NCBI RefSeq assembly: GCF_000237925.1
Contig: NC_031502.1
Location: 51,411,120-51,475,119, forward strand
Length of the DNA stretch: 64,000 nucleotides
Origin: Schistosoma mansoni
Lineage: Eukaryota; Platyhelminthes; Trematoda; Strigeidida; Schistosomatidae
Direction of reading: 5' to 3'
The notes under the pieces are model-generated. The model saw nothing but the letters and a program-made list of their open reading frames with translations. It had not been told where the DNA came from and did not search any database. Made by a program: the position numbers and the translations under genes. This document shows, in pieces, positions 49,238 through 62,109 of this stretch (the first letter of the stretch is position 1; each line of letters opens with the position of its first letter).

Positions 49238-49650
49238 AAACGTGGCTAGCAGTGAAATTTGGGACACGTGTTTCGTCCCATTTGGGATTTTTCAGCTAGG
49301 TGTACCTGCATATCAGAGTTGATGCCCACTTCGTGTCTCGAACCTAACACAGTCCGCTTAAAACTCTAACGCGTTGTTCGCTAATCTACTGAGTCCAGGT
49401 AGCCAATGACTTGTCCAATGGAGGGAACTTTAATTAATTTGTATTGGTTACTTGAATATTCTCACTGATATTTACGACTTTCATTGATCGCTTTCCAAAT
49501 AGGATAAAACGCGCGTACTGAATTCCACTGCTAGCCATCATCCATCTCTCTTTATAATACCTGTGACTTAGTGGTTAGATTGAGATAATCCTCACGAAAT
49601 GCGCATAAATCAAAACAAGACTGACGAATTACAGTTCACACATCAATGAG
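49238..49650 (+). mobile_element. Pair of inverted Smalpha SINE fragments (duplicate)
   Basis: 49238-49420 is on the minus strand (stem III ACACGTGT) and 49490-49650 on the + strand. The + copy has kept a longer tail (cctgtgacttagtggttagattgag) than the first-copy pair at 22225-22340. Confidence 0.7.
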
Positions 49651-50509
49651 AAGACTCAAACAACCAAAACAAAATGAATTAACGTTTAGTGTATTTTTAA
49701 ATCCTAAGGGTAATAAAAAATAAATATGACTTTCTATCTTAATTTTTGCATCGATCAAAATCTTGATGTGAAGGGAATTGTTTGCGAATGATAACTAGTG
49801 TTGTGTTTAGGTCCTTGATGTCAACCGAGAATAGATGTAACCACGGAACTGAGCGATGAATCCATATTGTCTATCAACTAAATGATTCCTACTATTTGAG
49901 TCATTTTATTAGCCTTGTCCATACTTATTAAATTTGATCAACTGTAAACCCACTTACTTATTTTACTTTTTGTGTTTAGGACGATTATATGAAAGATGAT
50001 AGTCTGTATTACTGAAAATAATAGCTCATTATATAAGTCTGTTATATTAGTCGATTTAGTAAAGTGATGTGTTCTCAGAAACTAACTACTTTTCATAGAC
50101 ATTCCCATCTCATTCTTTAAAGACATTGTGACCAGTTTCAGACAAAATAGGATGGTAACTGAATTTAATCATACATAAGAAAAATATACAAATATTCCAT
50201 ACGATTCTGATATGCGAATCTTAGTTTCCGGCCTTCTTATCCAAGTAATCTAGCTACATAGTATAAGAAAAATCACATTATCATTATTACATTATTCGTT
50301 ATTTGTCTCGTCTATAGATAAATTATTTATTCCGTATTTTGTATGATAGTGAACTAAATGAACACATAATTACGTCATAGTAGTGATGATTGTAGACTGA
50401 AGTTAAAGAAACTAATCTGTCTGATAAAACTTCAGTCATTCAACTCATATTTCAACATTGAATTAAACAACCAAGGTTATAGTTTACCATATTTTCATGC
50501 TTAATTTCC

Positions 50510-51250
50510 TCCTTTCTGAGTACGTTTAAATGCATTTACTAATATACAAGAAAAAAACGAACATCCTCAACTACAACACAGAGAACACCAACCAAATCAC
50601 ACTCTACAGAGACGTTCTGGAAAATGTGGAATCTTCCATGTACCTGGCAAGCAGCATCATCGATGTACAAGGAGGATCGTACGCAGGCGTAAAAGCGAGG
50701 ATTGGCAAAGCAAGAACAGCATTCTTACAGTTGAAGAACATATGCAACTCAAAACAACTGTCAAGCAACATCAAAGTCATGACCTTTAATGCGAACGTCA
50801 AGACACCTCTACTGTACTGAACTGAAACTTGGAGAACCACTACAGCCATCACCGAAACAGTACAGATATTTCTAAGCAATTGTCGACATAAGATACTCAA
50901 TGTCTGTTGTTGACCGGATACCATCAGCAACATCCTACTGTGAGAGAGAACAACACAATTTTCAACTGAATAGGAAATTGGGAAAAGACCCCGGAGGTAG
51001 ATAGGATATATATGGCGGAAATCATCTGACTGCAATACGAAGTAAGAGCTAACTTGAAATCTTGAAGGGAAATGAGAAAGAGAAAGAGAAAGACCAAAGA
51101 ACACTCTGCATCGAGAATCGGAGGCAGACATCAAAAGAATGAGTAGCAGCTGGAAACAACTGGAAGGGACTCCACAGGACAGAGCTGTTTAGAGTATCGT
51201 GATGGGTGGCCTATGCTCCTTCACGAGGGGTAATAGGCGTAAATAAGTAA
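50510..51250 (+). mobile_element. Shortened LINE-1-type copy
   Basis: Starts with the same junction text (ctttctgagtac) as 36195-36205, then jumps to the 3' third of the ORF: YKKKTNILNYNTENTNQITLY, SMYLASSIIDVQGGSYAGVK, ARTAFLQLKNICNSKQLSSN; later text in other frames to a gtaataggcgtaaataagtaagtaa end. It replaces the place where the last DZIP1 exon would be. Confidence 0.75.
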
Positions 51251-52510
51251 GTAATTCTGTTGATTATTTCCATCAACTATCTTTATTATTTGTTGGCCTT
51301 GATCATACTGACATGTCATTTAAGAAATAGATTATATCTGATAAAAGTCTACTGTCTAGTAACATGTCAAACCAAAAACGGGTTATTTTAGTTTTCGGAA
51401 TGTCCAGTTTATTCGCTCAGTTTTAGTCACACTTTAACCATGTCAATTATTCTCTCTTCTATTTCAGCGTAAGTGTGTGTGTTGCTTATCCTGCCAGCAC
51501 ATGTGTGTAGCTTATTTTTCCCTTGATATCAATAATTGAATCATGCTTCATTAAAGGGAGTTGGCACACTCGCCTTCTCCGATTCGCTTTCCTACTTTTC
51601 ATTCTGAATATCTATCTGGATCAACTAGTGCTTAGAATTAGTTCATCCAACGCAACCGGTATTTAGCATCTTATTACCGCTGTCACACAAACAGAATAAG
51701 CCTATGTAATAGACGGGATTAAGTGGCAGATTTATATTCGTAGCATATTCATACGTTCATCCATATCAGAGTCAAATCAACAGGTCACAAAACTACTAAT
51801 TGTTCTGGAAGTAGTGTTGCTTTCATTTTTGCGACCACATTGATATTGATTTTTCTTTATACTGATAATTAACGTCTTGTACTGTTGTGCTTTCAGTGTT
51901 AAGTATAATTGAACTAATTAGAGACTTTTCATATTTCTTCGTCTCTTTCATTTTCAAACTAGATACAAAGGGAATGTGTGTCGTTTCACAGAAACTACAA
52001 ACACACAGAAATAAGCAAAGTATTTGACTGATAAATTATTTTAGAACAATGATAAAGTAATTTTATGTGTACTCGTTTCTGTTTGAGTGGATTTGACTGA
52101 ATGGTTATAGTTGCAAGTGTATTTCTATAGTATGATCTTGATCAAGTTTTGATCACTCAATATTTTGATGGAGTAGTTAGGAATTGCTCTTAGGCTTTTT
52201 TTTTACTAGATTGCTGTGGAATCTTGATATAGAAATTCATTGGTGTTGGTTATCCTTGTGTTTCCTGTACCCAAAATACGTAGATGTATACTTGGAAGTT
52301 GGTCTTCTCGACATCTTGTTTTCCAAGAAAGAATAGTGCTCAATTACGAAAAATACTGCTATTATTCTAAAATTCATTAGTTGCTGGCCTGATTTGCCTG
52401 AAGATTCAGTGAAATGTACTCACACGTAGTAGAAGGGTTAACCTCAAATTAATCGACAACATGTGATATATGTTAGTGAATATGTTTACCAACTTATATT
52501 AACTGCACGA
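51250..52510 (+). repeat. Spacer: inverted match to 32830-33875, then direct match to 24690-25250
   Basis: 51250-51955 is the reverse complement of 32950-33875 without repeat C; from about 51960 it follows the first-copy spacer. No gene seen. Confidence 0.75.
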
Positions 52511-53089
52511 GCACATTTGTGTATGTATAACATGGAAGAACCCCAAGAATTCTAGACAAAATGAGAAAGTATGAAAATATATTTCTTTTGTTAGATGGTT
52601 GAAAGTAATCGACAGGAAACACTGGCGCTGGGTTTCGTGCTGCTTGGCATAAATCAAGTAAATTAATGTGTAACTGTAAGGGGACTCATGCTCCTGGTTC
52701 ATTCGATCTCAACATTGGTACTGTCTTCGATCATAAACCTGGTCATATTGAGCAGTTGTCAGAAATAAACAATGACCGAAAAGATCTTCAGTATCATGGA
52801 AGCAATAAACGCACTGAAATTTACCAATTAAACACAGCTCAATACCTTAGTTGAGTAACGGTCATTCAATAAATGAATGCAATCTTAACACAGTTCGATT
52901 TTATCCATGATTGCCACCTATGACGTGTGATTTATCCGCTATCTATCATTTCAAACATCAACTCGTTATTCAACATGACAATGAGTTTAAATCGTCTGTA
53001 TCTTACTCAATAACTATGGTGTTAATTTATAAAAGTTGAATTATCCAATTGATGATATTCAAGTCTGTATTTTGAAGATCCATTTTTTA

Positions 53090-53195
53090 TATATGTGCAC
53101 TCTGAATGGATTTCCCAGAACAGAGTTCGATGGAGAGTACTGGTGGAAAACCTGTGCTCCTCCATGATGGATAACAGGTGTAAGTAAGTGAGTAA
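53090..53195 (+). mobile_element. LINE-1 3' end fragment
   Basis: tctgaatggatttcccagaacagag ... ctgtgctcctccatgatgg and gtaagtaagtgagtaa match the end of the LINE-1 ORF and its (gtaa)n tail. About 100 bases, 5'-truncated. Confidence 0.7.
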
Positions 53196-53319
53196 TTCTG
53201 ATTGGATATATATTAAGGGTCATTCAAAATTTGACAGTGGACGGTAGAGGAAATCTGTATTCTAATATATACACAGTTCTTTATATGCTTAAAATTCCAT
53301 GCATATGAACAATAATTAT

Positions 53320-53515
53320 CAGAAAAGGGTTTCGTGGAGATTTTAGTAATTTAGTAGTAGAATTCATGAGTCGATTTAAGCTAGACCACCATGGAAAACC
53401 TGGAAAGACCGGAAGGCCGTTTCGTGCTAGTATGGTACTTTTCATCATTACGCATCCATGATCCAGCTCGTGAGATTCGAACGCATGACCTATCAGTCTC
53501 GTGCGTGTGCAACTT
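53320..53515 (-). mobile_element. SINE-2 fragment, decayed
   Basis: The tail and hammerhead region on the minus strand, with an inverted B-box-like gagattcgaacgcatg at 53472. The hammerhead core is lost. Confidence 0.7.
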
Positions 53516-54239
53516 GGAAAGTCAATTCAATAGAAAGAATTCCTTGAATGATTTCATAGTTTATTATTTAATTTACGTAGTTTAGTTCAATAATCAGCCC
53601 GAAATCTGACTAATCTGATTGTATGCTGATTGTCATCTAAATACTCATGTCACCTATACTCGTATTTAATCATCGACTTAATTCGCATTAGTGTATAACG
53701 GAATTAAATAAGTCAAATACGAGAATGGATTTCGAGTACGTATATTTCATACAATCGTTGATCCAGACAAACGATTGGAGAAACAAAGAGAAGAGAACGA
53801 AGTGAAATGACGCGCAGTGGATCGTTATCCAATATTTATAGTCGTACAAATATAAACTACAAACAGGTGGTGAATAGGTTAAAATGGGTACACACATACG
53901 CTGATGTAAGAACAGTTAAGGTGGATAAGTTAAATTCAAAAGTTGACTCAAGAAAAATGGACAAATTGGCCTGTTCAGAAGCTAGAATAAGTTATATAGG
54001 CTTAACATAGTATCGACAACAGACAATTAACATAAGTTCAGATCAGTCAAGTAAAGAAACATCATGACTTTGAAATAAGCAATGCAGTTACAAATAGGAG
54101 AGAGAAAAAGAAAGTTGCGAGACTGATGTAGTAGACTGACGATAAAGTCACCATGGTAAGGATAGGTTCTCAACTGTCCTTCATTATATAATCTATTAGT
54201 TATTTGTTACCATGTCTGATGATCCAGAATCGTCTTTCA
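53516..54239. other. Spacer with no assigned content
   Basis: A 67-codon ORF at 53807-54010 (+) begins MTRSGSLSNIYSRTNIN; I do not recognise it and it may belong to a repeat. Nothing else supported. Confidence 0.3.
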
Positions 54240-55345
54240 CATATTATCATTTATTTACAACACTCATTATATGTGTTCAATCTCACTACTCCAACATGAT
54301 GATACATATCCATCTTCATTGTTATTAGTATTTAAGCTTTGCAATAATTTTGATTCTGAATATTATAGGTTGTAAGCAGCTGATGAGAACATAACGAAAT
54401 AAAAAATGAATCCATGTTATTCTACTGAAATCTCTGTTCTTGCTCTATTCAATATAATAAAGGGAACTAAATCTATGAAATTTCACTGTGGATATTTTAC
54501 GTACTCCACGCATAGGTACATCTTCCTAAACAGTAATTTACTTTGACTGATCGAATCGATGAACACATAATTATTCACCTAATATCTACATGGACATTCA
54601 TCGTAGAATATATTCTGAGTATTTGAGACAACACCTACTAGTTCAGTGAATGTCAGCTCAGAAACATGAAATTTCCTACTCTGTAAAATGTAGTTGACTG
54701 TTACCACATAGTATAATACTAACCCTACAAATTTATTCATAAGAACAAACTCAATCAACCAACACATATTTTTATACATCTCTAGTACACTTCAAAATTT
54801 GTAAGGATGACCAAAATAGTCAAATCTTTGTCTATAGGAACAAGTTGAACTATCTATTACACTTCAACTGATTTATTTTCCCTTGTTTTATTGTTTCATT
54901 TTATGCTCACGTTTGTTCGCATTGCAAATTTAAATTCAATGATTTCATCTAACGTAATGATACATTGAATCCCCACTGAATTCAATAGTATATCGCATAT
55001 ATATTTGGTGCTATCCTAATTGACTGGATCTTCTTAAAACAAATGAGTTTACTGACTGTGTCGATGGTTGAATTAAATCTCTAATGCATAGTAATCTAAA
55101 CAAGGAAGAATAGTCACTTCTTAGTATATTGTATAAAATAGTATCCGAACCATTCCCTTTGACACGGTATGGCCATTTAATATTTGCTTCAACAGTGGAT
55201 AATTAGATTCACAACAAGTACCGAATTGAAAATAATCTTATTATTGAAAATTTTTCTGACTCCTTCTATAGAACATTTTGAATCCAAATAAAGTTAATTA
55301 TCTGGTCACTTATAAATTCTCAATTTAATATCATTCATTTAAAGA
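54240..55345 (-). repeat. Inverted copy of spacer 25640-26740
   Basis: Reverse complement of the first-copy segment, with a few substitutions and indels. The SDR gene downstream is nevertheless in the same orientation as its first copy, so only this segment is inverted. Confidence 0.85.
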
Positions 55346-55424
55346 ATGATCAAAATATGCCGAATTTGATATAAAAGAAATAACATTTAAAAGTATGTGA
55401 CTGGTACCGGAGATAAACAAAATA

Positions 55425-55556
55425 ATGCGGTCAGTATTTGTCTGTTATCATTGAATCAATATGATTGGTTAGATATTACATTCAATTCAGTTTAAATTCG
55501 TGTACAATTCACGCATCACACATCAAACATAAACTCAACATCGAAATCACTCAACC
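55425..55556 (+). promoter_or_regulatory. Conserved upstream region of SDR copy 2
   Basis: Matches 27520-27683. It differs right at the start codon: accatgcccaag here against agtatccaag in copy 1, so this copy gains four N-terminal residues. Confidence 0.45.
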
Positions 55557-55856
55557 ATGCCCAAGATAATGAAAGAGACAATTGGTTCATGGAGAAAATT
55601 ATGTATTATCAACAAACGATTGGATGGAAAAATAGCAATTGTGACAGGATGTAACACTGGAATCGGTTTTCATACAGCCAGTGAATTAGCTCGTCGTGGT
55701 GCAACAATCATTATGGCATGTAGAAATATGGAACGAGCCAACGAAGCTAGAACTCGTCTGTTGGAAATGTATGGTAAGATTAATGAGAAAAGTGAAGAAA
55801 CCGATGTTGCATGTAGTCGAGTGAAGTCATCTTTAAAGCCGATCTTTTGGAATCAG
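55557..55856 (+). CDS. SDR copy 2 exon 1
   Basis: 100 codons, start MPKIMKETIG, donor CAG|gtatgt. Contains the cofactor motif. Confidence 0.8.
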
Positions 55857-58663
55857 GTATGTCAATACTGAATTATTCATATTCTCTTCGAGTTGTTTGC
55901 ATGTCATTATAGTGTGTGTTTGTGAGGATTGCTGTATTCTCAGACGATTTACATGACAAACTGACATCAACTGGAGAACTACCTATAACTGCTTTGCATT
56001 CAACAATTGCTCGGTACTAACCTCAGATTAAACACCGCAATGCTCACTCTCTCAATCTCAACACAAGGATATTCATGCCTTGTAGAAAATATGATTCTTC
56101 CAGATCACTGAATCACATTTGAAATAATGTGACGAGCTCATGTTATTGACTGGAGTCGTTTCCATCACTTCACATTACATTCACTGGTTTATTGATCGCT
56201 AGTAATCAGTTCTATCATGAATGTCACCAGTATTTATATTTTGATCGTTTGAAAACAGAATTGCAGCACAAATCTACATTTGTGAATATCAATTCAGACT
56301 GACAATTACAAGTTTTTGAATAATGTGAACCGAAGTCGAGTTAAAATTTATACTTCTGTTGTTTATATGGATAGTAGCACACATGATGATAATATTTCCA
56401 TGTGACAGAAGTGAAAAGACAGGATAACAAATAAGCCATAGTAATGTGATAGAAGGCAACGAAAAACTAATTTATATATTCATAAACGTCTTTCAGAAAG
56501 TATGCTTGCTACTGACTCTATTAGGTCTGCGAATAATGCTGAAGTGAGTTTGCAATAGTTTGTGGCATTTTATGCACTATATTCATTAGTTGAGAAAGTA
56601 CGTATGAATGAACGCATCTGTTGATTCACCGACATACCATTAACACAGTTACTTTTATGATTGTTATTATTAGCTTTATTCAGTATTATATTTTTGGTAC
56701 CACCATATAGAAATTTCAGCACAAAATATTTCAACAAACTTCCTTTTCTCATTTATTGATCGATCCTGCCGACAATCAATGAAAGTGTTCATGTTGGTAA
56801 TGATAGACTTGTTGAAGTAATCTACTCATTACACTGTCTGTATTGGTGCAATGATATATCATACAACTAATAATCAATTATTTAATAAGTCATAAAACAT
56901 TCAAAGCTAACTTTCCTCAATCCTTGAAATCAAATGTTATAATGCCCAAATAAGGTTAAAACAACGGTTGAATTCATTATATTTCGCGTCTCCTCGTCGG
57001 CTTCTTACAATCATATATGTAGTGATGTATAACATTGAAATATGATACAGTATGAAATCATGGACACTAATGAAGGAAAATAAGAATAACTGCATATATA
57101 AGTGAACTTCACTACGTATATGGTTGTAAGAAGCTGAAGGTGAACGATGAAACACAATGATATCACATAATTCTATCACAATCGTTGTTTAGACTTTATT
57201 CCAGTTGGTAAAATGAATCAAATGTACAATATCTTGTGTCCCACTATACTATATTCAAATTTTATTGAAACAATCGAGACGATTTGTTTACTGAAGGTTT
57301 TCATCAACTTTCTTCTTCTACAATTTCATTCTAGTTGATAATTGAACAACTTGATTTAGCTTCATTGAAATCAATCAGAGAATTTGTTGATAGAATTAAA
57401 AGTAGATACAAAAAAATCGATTTTCTCATCAACAATGCTGGACTCATACTACAAAACTATACAACAACTGAAGATGGTTTTGAAATGACTATGGGAGTGA
57501 ATTATATTGGACCATTTCTATTGACAGAATTGTTGTTACCATTGTTAAAGAATGCTGCACCATCACGAATAATAAATGTGTCATCTTCACTGCATAAAGA
57601 TGGTCGCATTCCAAAGCCTCATTTACAGTACAGTAAGAAAAATTATAAGGCAATGAAGGCTTATAGTCTATCGAAATTGGCAAATGCAATGCATATTATT
57701 GAATTAAGTGAACGTTTGAAAGATTGTGGTGTAGTGGCTGTTAGTTTACATCCTGGAGCTACCAGTACTGAATTGATGAGGAATCTGACAAGTTTTCCCA
57801 TGGTGAGAGAGTTTTATACGTTTACTTATCATTTGTTAACGTTTAGTTTAGTGAAATAACAAAAATTGATCATAAAATAGTGTTGTGAATAAGAACACTA
57901 GTTGGGAACAATCGGATGTACTATTGCACAGCATCACAGATTATCTCATGAAAATATGAGAACCATATAGGGAACAGTTAATTTACAAAATAACAACCAA
58001 TTGTTTCAATTTGACTGTTTCTTCTGCAAATATCCGTCCACAGTCTCCGATTAAAATTGTCCATGCATTTTTGTATCAATTGCGTGCCGTTCTCGTACTC
58101 ACCTAATCGATCTTCTACTGAAATACATTCCATCCCTGACCATCACCATATACTACTTACTTGGATATCAGGAACCCACACCACAATAGTCGTAATGTGT
58201 TTATTGACGTAGACATTTAATGCCTAATGAATCTAATTTCTATTGTATAATAATTGTTACTAAGCAATGAAATACACAGGACAATATTTGAGTATGTTCC
58301 CAACATGTATATCCTATATATATGAAGTTTATATACAAAACTACATTAATCATTAAGATTTATCAATGTAGATACTGAAAATAACCTGTCAATGTTATGA
58401 ATTATTCTGTTTATTCAAATATGCAATATTAATCTTATTCATTTTAGAATGTTCTGAAACCATTTATCCGGTCTGTACTTACAACACCATGGAAAGGTGC
58501 ACAAACTACTCTATATACTGCACTAACAGAGAACTTGACTCCTGGAGGTTACTATTCAAATTGCACATTGAAAAAGCCTTCAAAATATGCTCAAAAAGTG
58601 GAAGACAGAAAATGGTTTTGGAATAAAACATGTGAACTATTGAATATAAAATGTGATAACTAA
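55557..58663 (+). CDS. Retinol-dehydrogenase-like SDR, copy 2 (complete)
   Basis: Three exons (55557-55856, 57335-57802, 58448-58663 including TAA) give 326 aa, close to the ~310-340 aa of RDH11-14. TGCNTGIG lies at residues 30-37, NNAG at 133-136, the catalytic Ser in INVSS near 183, and YSLSK at 210-214. The C-terminal exon has TPWKGAQTTLYTAL and GGYYSNCTLKKP, both typical of the RDH group. A basic, partly hydrophobic N-terminus (WRKLCIINKR) could lie at a membrane, but no clear transmembrane helix is visible. Likely an NADP(H)-dependent retinoid or lipid-carbonyl reductase (family knowledge; the substrate is not shown by the sequence). Confidence 0.85.
55857..57334 (+). other. Intron of SDR copy 2
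   Basis: 1478 bases, AT-rich. A short near-inverted repeat (tatatgt around 57015-57120 with gcttctta/aagaagc arms) is the only structure noticed. No mobile element recognised. Confidence 0.4.
57335..57802 (+). CDS. SDR copy 2 exon 2
   Basis: 156 codons between acceptor ttcattctag and donor ATG|gtgaga. Contains NNAG, INVSS and YSLSKLANAM. Confidence 0.85.
57890..58200 (+). repeat. Dispersed repeat C copy in SDR intron
   Basis: Shares aagaacact..ggaacaatcggatgta, ccatgcattttt and the catatactactta stretch with 33580-33770. Longer than that copy. Family unknown. Confidence 0.5.
58448..58663 (+). CDS. SDR copy 2 exon 3 with stop
   Basis: Acceptor ttcattttag ends at 58447; 70 codons plus TAA. 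It starts NVLKPFIRSVLTTPWKGAQ. Without a counterpart near copy 1. Confidence 0.85.
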   Translation, partial: NVLKPFIRSVLTTPWKGAQTTLYTALTENLTPGGYYSNCTLKKPSKYAQKVEDRKWFWNKTCELLNIKCDN

Positions 58664-58862
58664 ATTTAAATGTTTACATATGTGAACTGTGTAGACAGAA
58701 TTTGGAGTTCATTTTGATGATTGTATTGTGGCAAATTTGATGAGAGATTAGTTAATAGAATATGATGATTTTCAATATGATTTCACTTTGTACAAACTGA
58801 TTTGCGTGAATGAATGAGTTAACATTTTGTCCGTTTTTGCAACCATTTTGGTACATGTTCAC

Positions 58863-59062
58863 NNNNNNNNNNNNNNNNNNNNNNNNNNNNNNNNNNNNNN
58901 NNNNNNNNNNNNNNNNNNNNNNNNNNNNNNNNNNNNNNNNNNNNNNNNNNNNNNNNNNNNNNNNNNNNNNNNNNNNNNNNNNNNNNNNNNNNNNNNNNNN
59001 NNNNNNNNNNNNNNNNNNNNNNNNNNNNNNNNNNNNNNNNNNNNNNNNNNNNNNNNNNNNNN
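58863..59062. other. Assembly gap of 200 N
   Basis: Exactly 200 N. As at the first gap, the right side is LINE-1 RT sequence. Confidence 0.95.
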
Positions 59063-59237
59063 TGAAGAACAGTACCAAGAGATCGGAAAGAAGGACGTAG
59101 ACGTCCAACTTCGCGATCAACAGGCTGGATTTCGTAAGGATCGATCGTGTGCAGACCAAATCGCAACTCTACGGATCGTTGTGGAACAATCAAATGAACG
59201 AAATCCATCACTCTACACCAACTTCGCTAGAATCAAA
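59063..59237 (+). mobile_element. LINE-1 RT fragment
   Basis: Codons for VQLRDQQAGFRKDRSCADQI and IVVEQSNERNPSLYTNF, matching 31560-31680 of the better copy, with a deletion just before. It ends at about 59237. Confidence 0.8.
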
Positions 59238-59575
59238 TGAACCAATAAGAGTAGAGGATAAACATCCATCATCCTCATTGCCAAACATATAATCGAAACA
59301 GGTCATAAGTTTGTCTGTGTTTTTCTGTTTGATTGATTGTTACTTGATTGGATGGTGTGAGTATTAAATGAATAATTTGCCTGGTTGTGGTTTTGTTTGT
59401 TGATAAACAGATCGATTTGAAAATAGTTTTTATCGTGGAATGAGATGATTGTAAGAATCATTGAATATGATGAAACACGGAAGATTATTTTCATTAATGT
59501 TTATATCTCCATGTCTTAAGATACTTTTAGTGGCTTGGCCTCGAGATAGATTCATAGGTTTCTTTTATTAATCAC

Positions 59576-59775
59576 CCTGAGAACCGTTAATAAATAAATT
59601 CTAACGGTGTATGAATTCAGAAGGCAATATGTAGCGGCAACTACTTTTTATTAGTTGATAGCACAGATAATAAAGTTACAAGCATATCGAGCGCATTGGA
59701 GCAGAGAGGCTAATGCGCGCGAGCAAACAGATGCAGAGACAAATTCATTTAGTACTGTTCGTTTGAATCTTCCCA
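59576..59775 (-). repeat. LTR fossil, family L1-related fragment
   Basis: aaccgttaataaataaattctaacggtg, gaattcagaaggcaatatgtagc and ggcaactactttttatt follow the order of the minus-strand L1 solo LTR at 42470-42560. Decayed. Confidence 0.5.
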
Positions 59776-59829
59776 TCGATGTGTTAGGACTGCAACTGGT
59801 CAGTATCTAATTGGTATATGTGCATACTG

Positions 59830-59893
59830 TGCGTATTGCCTATTCACTGTCCATCTCTGCTTACCATGCTTGTGAATTAAGGCTATATCGAGG

Positions 59894-59938
<45 letters not shown>

Positions 59939-59940
59939 CT
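59830..59940 (+). mobile_element. Smalpha 3' tail and (TA)n microsatellite
   Basis: ctgtccatctctgcttaccatgc and aaggctatatcgaggcaat match the Smalpha tail at 165-210. An uninterrupted (TA)n run follows at 59896-59936. Confidence 0.65.
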
Positions 59941-62109
59941 GGTATAGAGTTGATAATAAATATATCTTTGTATATATTAAGTCACGAAACGTCAGAGATA
60001 CAATTTTTCTACTCATAGAGATATAGCAAAAATATATTCATTGTAATCTGGTTACTTAATACCTATCCAATATGAATATATGTAATAATAGTCCGTAAAC
60101 CACTCTCAGCAGTTACCATTCATTTATACTTCGTCCAGATATAACACATATACCATCGATCTTCTTCAGTGTTATAAATAAAGATGGCTCTTATGCCTAA
60201 TCTGTATGTATTTTTTTGTGATTTGTTCTTCATTACTTACTGACATTTGTTTCTCGACGTCTATCCTAAGTACTCAGTAAGAGTGCTGTAATCGACAGTC
60301 TCTTGCGTATCTTGATTTCTGGAGTAAACCCATCATTCGACATTATTAATAGTCACCGTTCTGTTCTGAGTAGGACATGAAGCTCCGTTTTCTGCCTCAT
60401 GGTTGTTCATAAATGCCAACTAAACGTTTCTGAGAATTGTTCCTCTTGTTAATTTGACTGGGAATGATAGGTTGAACATTGGAGATGAAAGATGTTACAT
60501 TCTTCTCAGAGTTGCTAGAACAGATGTGAGGTTAATGACTTAACGTTATGTTCGGTATTCCATACCAACTGGAGGTTCAGACGAAATTCCTGAAGGAAAA
60601 ATACTTTGATATATAAATTAAAGGGATCAGTTTTCTACATTTAGAAATTGGATCAAATGAGATCAAGTGTATAATGTTGTAAACTGAGTCCATAATTTTG
60701 ATATGAAGACGCAACCACATCGTGTCTCATTGATTCCATGATTGTGGAGGTCTGTATTAAGGATGTTTCCCAGTCTCATAGCGCCAGCTATGCTGTCGAG
60801 CTAGGTCTGTGATCTCGTTGTCTATACCCTTCCAGTACATACATTTTTAGATGTTACATCAATTTGTGGGGCAGGTGATACAATAATTAAGAATTATATC
60901 TGACAGTGTGGTCTGAATTGATTAGAAAGTACCTGACATGCAAACTAACTAACTTCAGTTGTATTATTCATTTTCTTTACTTATACGTTATTTCGCTATA
61001 AAAAACTATTGTTCTGGTTAACGGTCTTATCTTCGTTGTCGAATTACCCATAGACTTGAGTTATTAATACGGTCTAGTGAGCTGCTATCACTCGATTACA
61101 CTTTGAATAATTGCTTAACATTGATCTATCGGTACTCTACTCAATAAATGTGATAGTTGAACATTCATTTATTAGGCAATAAAACTTACAATTCATAAAA
61201 GAAAATGTTTACTGACATAACGTAGATTCATTTACTGTACTACTTTTATGAGCGATTTAACACATCACGGTTTTGAAGACCTCAGATTCGCTGGTAATTT
61301 AGACTAAGAAAAATTAATGAATTTAAGTTCTGAGAGAAAGTATGTACTACCGGCATCCAAAGTATTTTAGAAGTGCATGGTTTTAAATGGACAACCATCA
61401 TGTTCAGCATTTCTATACACACATAACAGAACGAAGCATTTAGTAAGGGCTCTCAATGAACTTATCCAAATTAACTCCCTCAGAATCTGTACCTCGGGGT
61501 AAATGATTTTCAAAATAGCTGCTAATAAAACGGAAACTACTCTTAAAACGTCCGATGTAACAAGTCTCAAATTGACGCATATTTCAAATCTTCAGTCATG
61601 TAAAATGTTAGAACTAGCCACAATATTAGATCGATCTCTTCACAGCTCAATACAGATAAATTCTTCCACCGCACATGTGAACACGAAATGGTCACCAACT
61701 GAACATTTCAGTTATTCATACATGTCATCAAACTCAAGTTGATACATGTTACCTACACAACTTTTTACTTCGGCTTTTCTGAATGTACAACTAGCTCCAA
61801 CAGTTCGAATTATCAGTGTCTTCGTCTATACAAAGGAGAACGAAAAATTTCTCCACGAATCCCATAAATTGTCTGCATAAATAATACAGTTGAAAAAGCA
61901 TTACAGTCCATGATTTTGATCACTGACTACATATTTAACTTCCTACAGGTTTTGAAGCCGATGTATCATCCATCATCACGCTTCGTCTAGTGGTATCTGT
62001 AATGACTACTTCATCGTGACACTAATGTTCGTCTTATTACGTATATAGCTCTAGAAGTGTCGTTCCCACCATACCACTGTTATGAATTTAAAAAGACCGA
62101 CTCCAATTT
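59941..62109. other. Repeat-like region, partly from a Gypsy-type fossil
   Basis: 60765-60845 on the minus strand reads YWKGIDNEITDLARQHS, similar to the region before the integrase zinc motif of Ty3/Gypsy elements, so part of this stretch may be an old pol fossil. The 79-codon ORF at 61503-61742 is not recognised. Text at 60030-60160 resembles the end of LTR family L2. Nothing here supports a host gene. Confidence 0.35.

Noticed and set aside
59896-59936. ORF with repeated Ile-Tyr through the (TA)n run
   Set aside because: Translation of a dinucleotide microsatellite, not a gene.
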